From Amycolatopsis acidicola (lineage in GTDB: Bacteria; Actinomycetota; Actinomycetes; Mycobacteriales; Pseudonocardiaceae): 64,000 nt of DNA. This document shows positions 63,221 through 64,000 of this stretch, one piece after another. The DNA lies in assembly GCF_007713735.2 (NCBI RefSeq), contig NZ_VMNW02000010.1, positions 1-64,000 of the forward strand. The letters run 5' to 3'. The position numbers were made by a program, and so were the translations under genes. Below the pieces are notes generated by a model. The model was not told the origin of the DNA. It ran no database searches and saw only the letters and a program-made list of their open reading frames with translations. Every line of letters starts with the position of its first letter. Position 1 is the first letter of the stretch.

Positions 63221-63955
63221 TCAAATTCCCCGGCCGCCGGTGACTTCCAGGACGGCACCGTTCACATAGGACGCGAGCGGAGAGGCGAGGAACACCGCGG
63301 CGCCCGCGACCTCACTCGGTTCTCCCGCGCGGCCCAGCGGCACTTCCGCCTCCTTGGCGGCGAAGATCTCCGGTTTCATCGCCAGCGTCATGGCGGTGCG
63401 CACCAGACCCGGCTGCACCGCGTTCACGCGCACTCCGGAGGGGCCGAGCTCCTTGGCCGCGGCTTTGGTCAGGCCGACCAGGCCGGCTTTCGCCGCGCTG
63501 TAGTTGGTCTGGCCCGGGTTGCCGATCTTGCCCGACAACGAGGACATGTTGATCACACAGCCGCTCTTCTGCTTGCGGAACAGCGGCGCGACCGCCCGCG
63601 TCCCCAGCCACGCGCCCTTGAGGCTCACCCCGAGCACGAGGTCGAAGTCGGTTCCGGCGAGTTTGGCCAGGTATCCGTCGCGGGTCACGCCCGCGTTGTT
63701 GACCAGGACGTCCAGGCGGCCGAACCGGTCCAGGCACGCCTGGACCAGCTCCGCCTGATCCTGTTCGGACATCACGTCACACTGGCGGCCTTCGGCATCG
63801 CCGTTCAGCGAACCGGCCGCCGCCTTCGCCTTGTCACCGTCCACGTCGGCGATCAGTACACGCGCGCCTTCCGCGCTGAACGCCTCCGCGATGGCCAGGC
63901 CGATGCCCTGCCCGCCACCGGTCACGATGGCGACCTGGTCCTGCAGCAGTCCCAC
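63221..63955 (-). CDS. FabG-like SDR
   Basis: A 244-residue classical [37 protein letters not shown], Tyr-Lys in [19 protein letters not shown]. The start is GTG 63955 with a GGAAGGAAC box. It is likely a 3-hydroxyacyl-CoA or 3-oxoacyl dehydrogenase working with the enoyl-CoA hydratase 26 nt downstream. Confidence 0.88.
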   Translation of the reverse strand: MGLLQDQVAIVTGGGQGIGLAIAEAFSAEGARVLIADVDGDKAKAAAGSLNGDAEGRQCDVMSEQDQAELVQACLDRFGRLDVLVNNAGVTRDGYLAKLAGTDFDLVLGVSLKGAWLGTRAVAPLFRKQKSGCVINMSSLSGKIGNPGQTNYSAAKAGLVGLTKAAAKELGPSGVRVNAVQPGLVRTAMTLAMKPEIFAAKEAEVPLGRAGEPSEVAGAAVFLASPLASYVNGAVLEVTGGRGI

Positions 63956-63979
63956 GATGTTCCTTCCGTTCGAAGATCT

Positions 63980-64000
63980 CTACGCGTTCGCGGCGGGGAT
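63980..64000 (-). CDS. Possible 3' end of an upstream CDS
   Basis: On the minus strand a frame enters the window as IPAANA and stops at 63980-63982, 24 nt before the FabG-like gene. The tight spacing fits an operon member, but only six residues are visible. Confidence 0.3.
   Translation of the reverse strand: MPAANA

Noticed and set aside
1..64000. tRNA, rRNA, CRISPR arrays, riboswitches
   Set aside because: No cloverleaf-like sequence, no regularly spaced repeats and no known riboswitch core was recognised by eye. A tool search could still find a tRNA.

Overview
The window is high-GC DNA with many GTG starts. It carries an F420-type luciferase-like oxidoreductase, an NDMA-type alcohol dehydrogenase, a DUF2637-type membrane protein and an FxLD-type lanthipeptide cluster. 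All of this points to a filamentous actinomycete, most likely in or near Pseudonocardiaceae (Amycolatopsis-like). That placement is inferred from gene content, not from a marker gene.

Layout. 0-8.4 kb: the 3' end of an unidentified gene and its terminator, a decayed LysR DNA-binding fragment, a convergent pair (a glycosyltransferase-like protein and a STAND/TPR protein with a degenerate P-loop), an RhlG-like SDR followed by an XRE regulator, and a DNA methyltransferase directly behind a frameshifted relative of itself. 8.4-11.5 kb: a mobile-element module with a small ORF, a large serine recombinase and a DUF2637 membrane protein. 11.7-22.1 kb: a defence island with a Shedu-like nuclease, a Gabija-like OLD nuclease/helicase pair and a very large SIR2-domain protein, plus small unknown genes. 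22.3-29.4 kb: an FxLD lanthipeptide locus with a GntR regulator, a UTRA-only partner, a 44-residue precursor, a full-length LanB broken by one frameshift, LanC and a PIMT-like methyltransferase. 29.4-31.9 kb: an IS3-type element interrupted by an IS30-type element. 31.9-35.7 kb: an IS-truncated TcmP paralogue, an intact TcmP with a convergent three-Cys-motif DUF5131 protein, a LysR effector domain without its DNA-binding half, and a decayed copy of the start of the DUF2637 gene.

36-64 kb is a dense acyl-CoA catabolic cluster. It holds a DUF6282 hydrolase, an NDMA-type alcohol dehydrogenase, an alpha-methylacyl-CoA racemase, a HpcH/CitE-type CoA lyase, three acyl-CoA dehydrogenases, two MaoC hydratases, a 3-hydroxyisobutyrate dehydrogenase-like enzyme, a cupin, a class III CoA-transferase, a MmgE/PrpD protein, two MHS-type transporters, a thiolase, a FadR/FCD-type GntR regulator, several SDRs, an LLM oxidoreductase, a CoA ligase alpha-type protein and an enoyl-CoA hydratase. 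Many neighbours overlap by 4 nt (ATGA), so these are tight operons.

The least expected signal is a recurring AT-rich element, ATATATAAT followed by a GTTCTGAAC-like half. Eight copies lie in the intergenic regions of the catabolic cluster (42.0-58.1 kb), mostly between divergent genes. It looks like the promoter-operator of one cluster-wide regulon. The enzymes together suggest uptake, CoA activation, epimerisation, dehydrogenation, hydration and C-C cleavage of an alpha-methyl-branched carboxylic acid. The substrate cannot be named from sequence alone.

The 10.8-35.7 kb cargo is framed by two 94-95 bp direct repeats that are about 95% identical. The two LysR half-genes near the left edge and at 35.0 kb lie on the same strand and may mark the outer limits of an inserted island.
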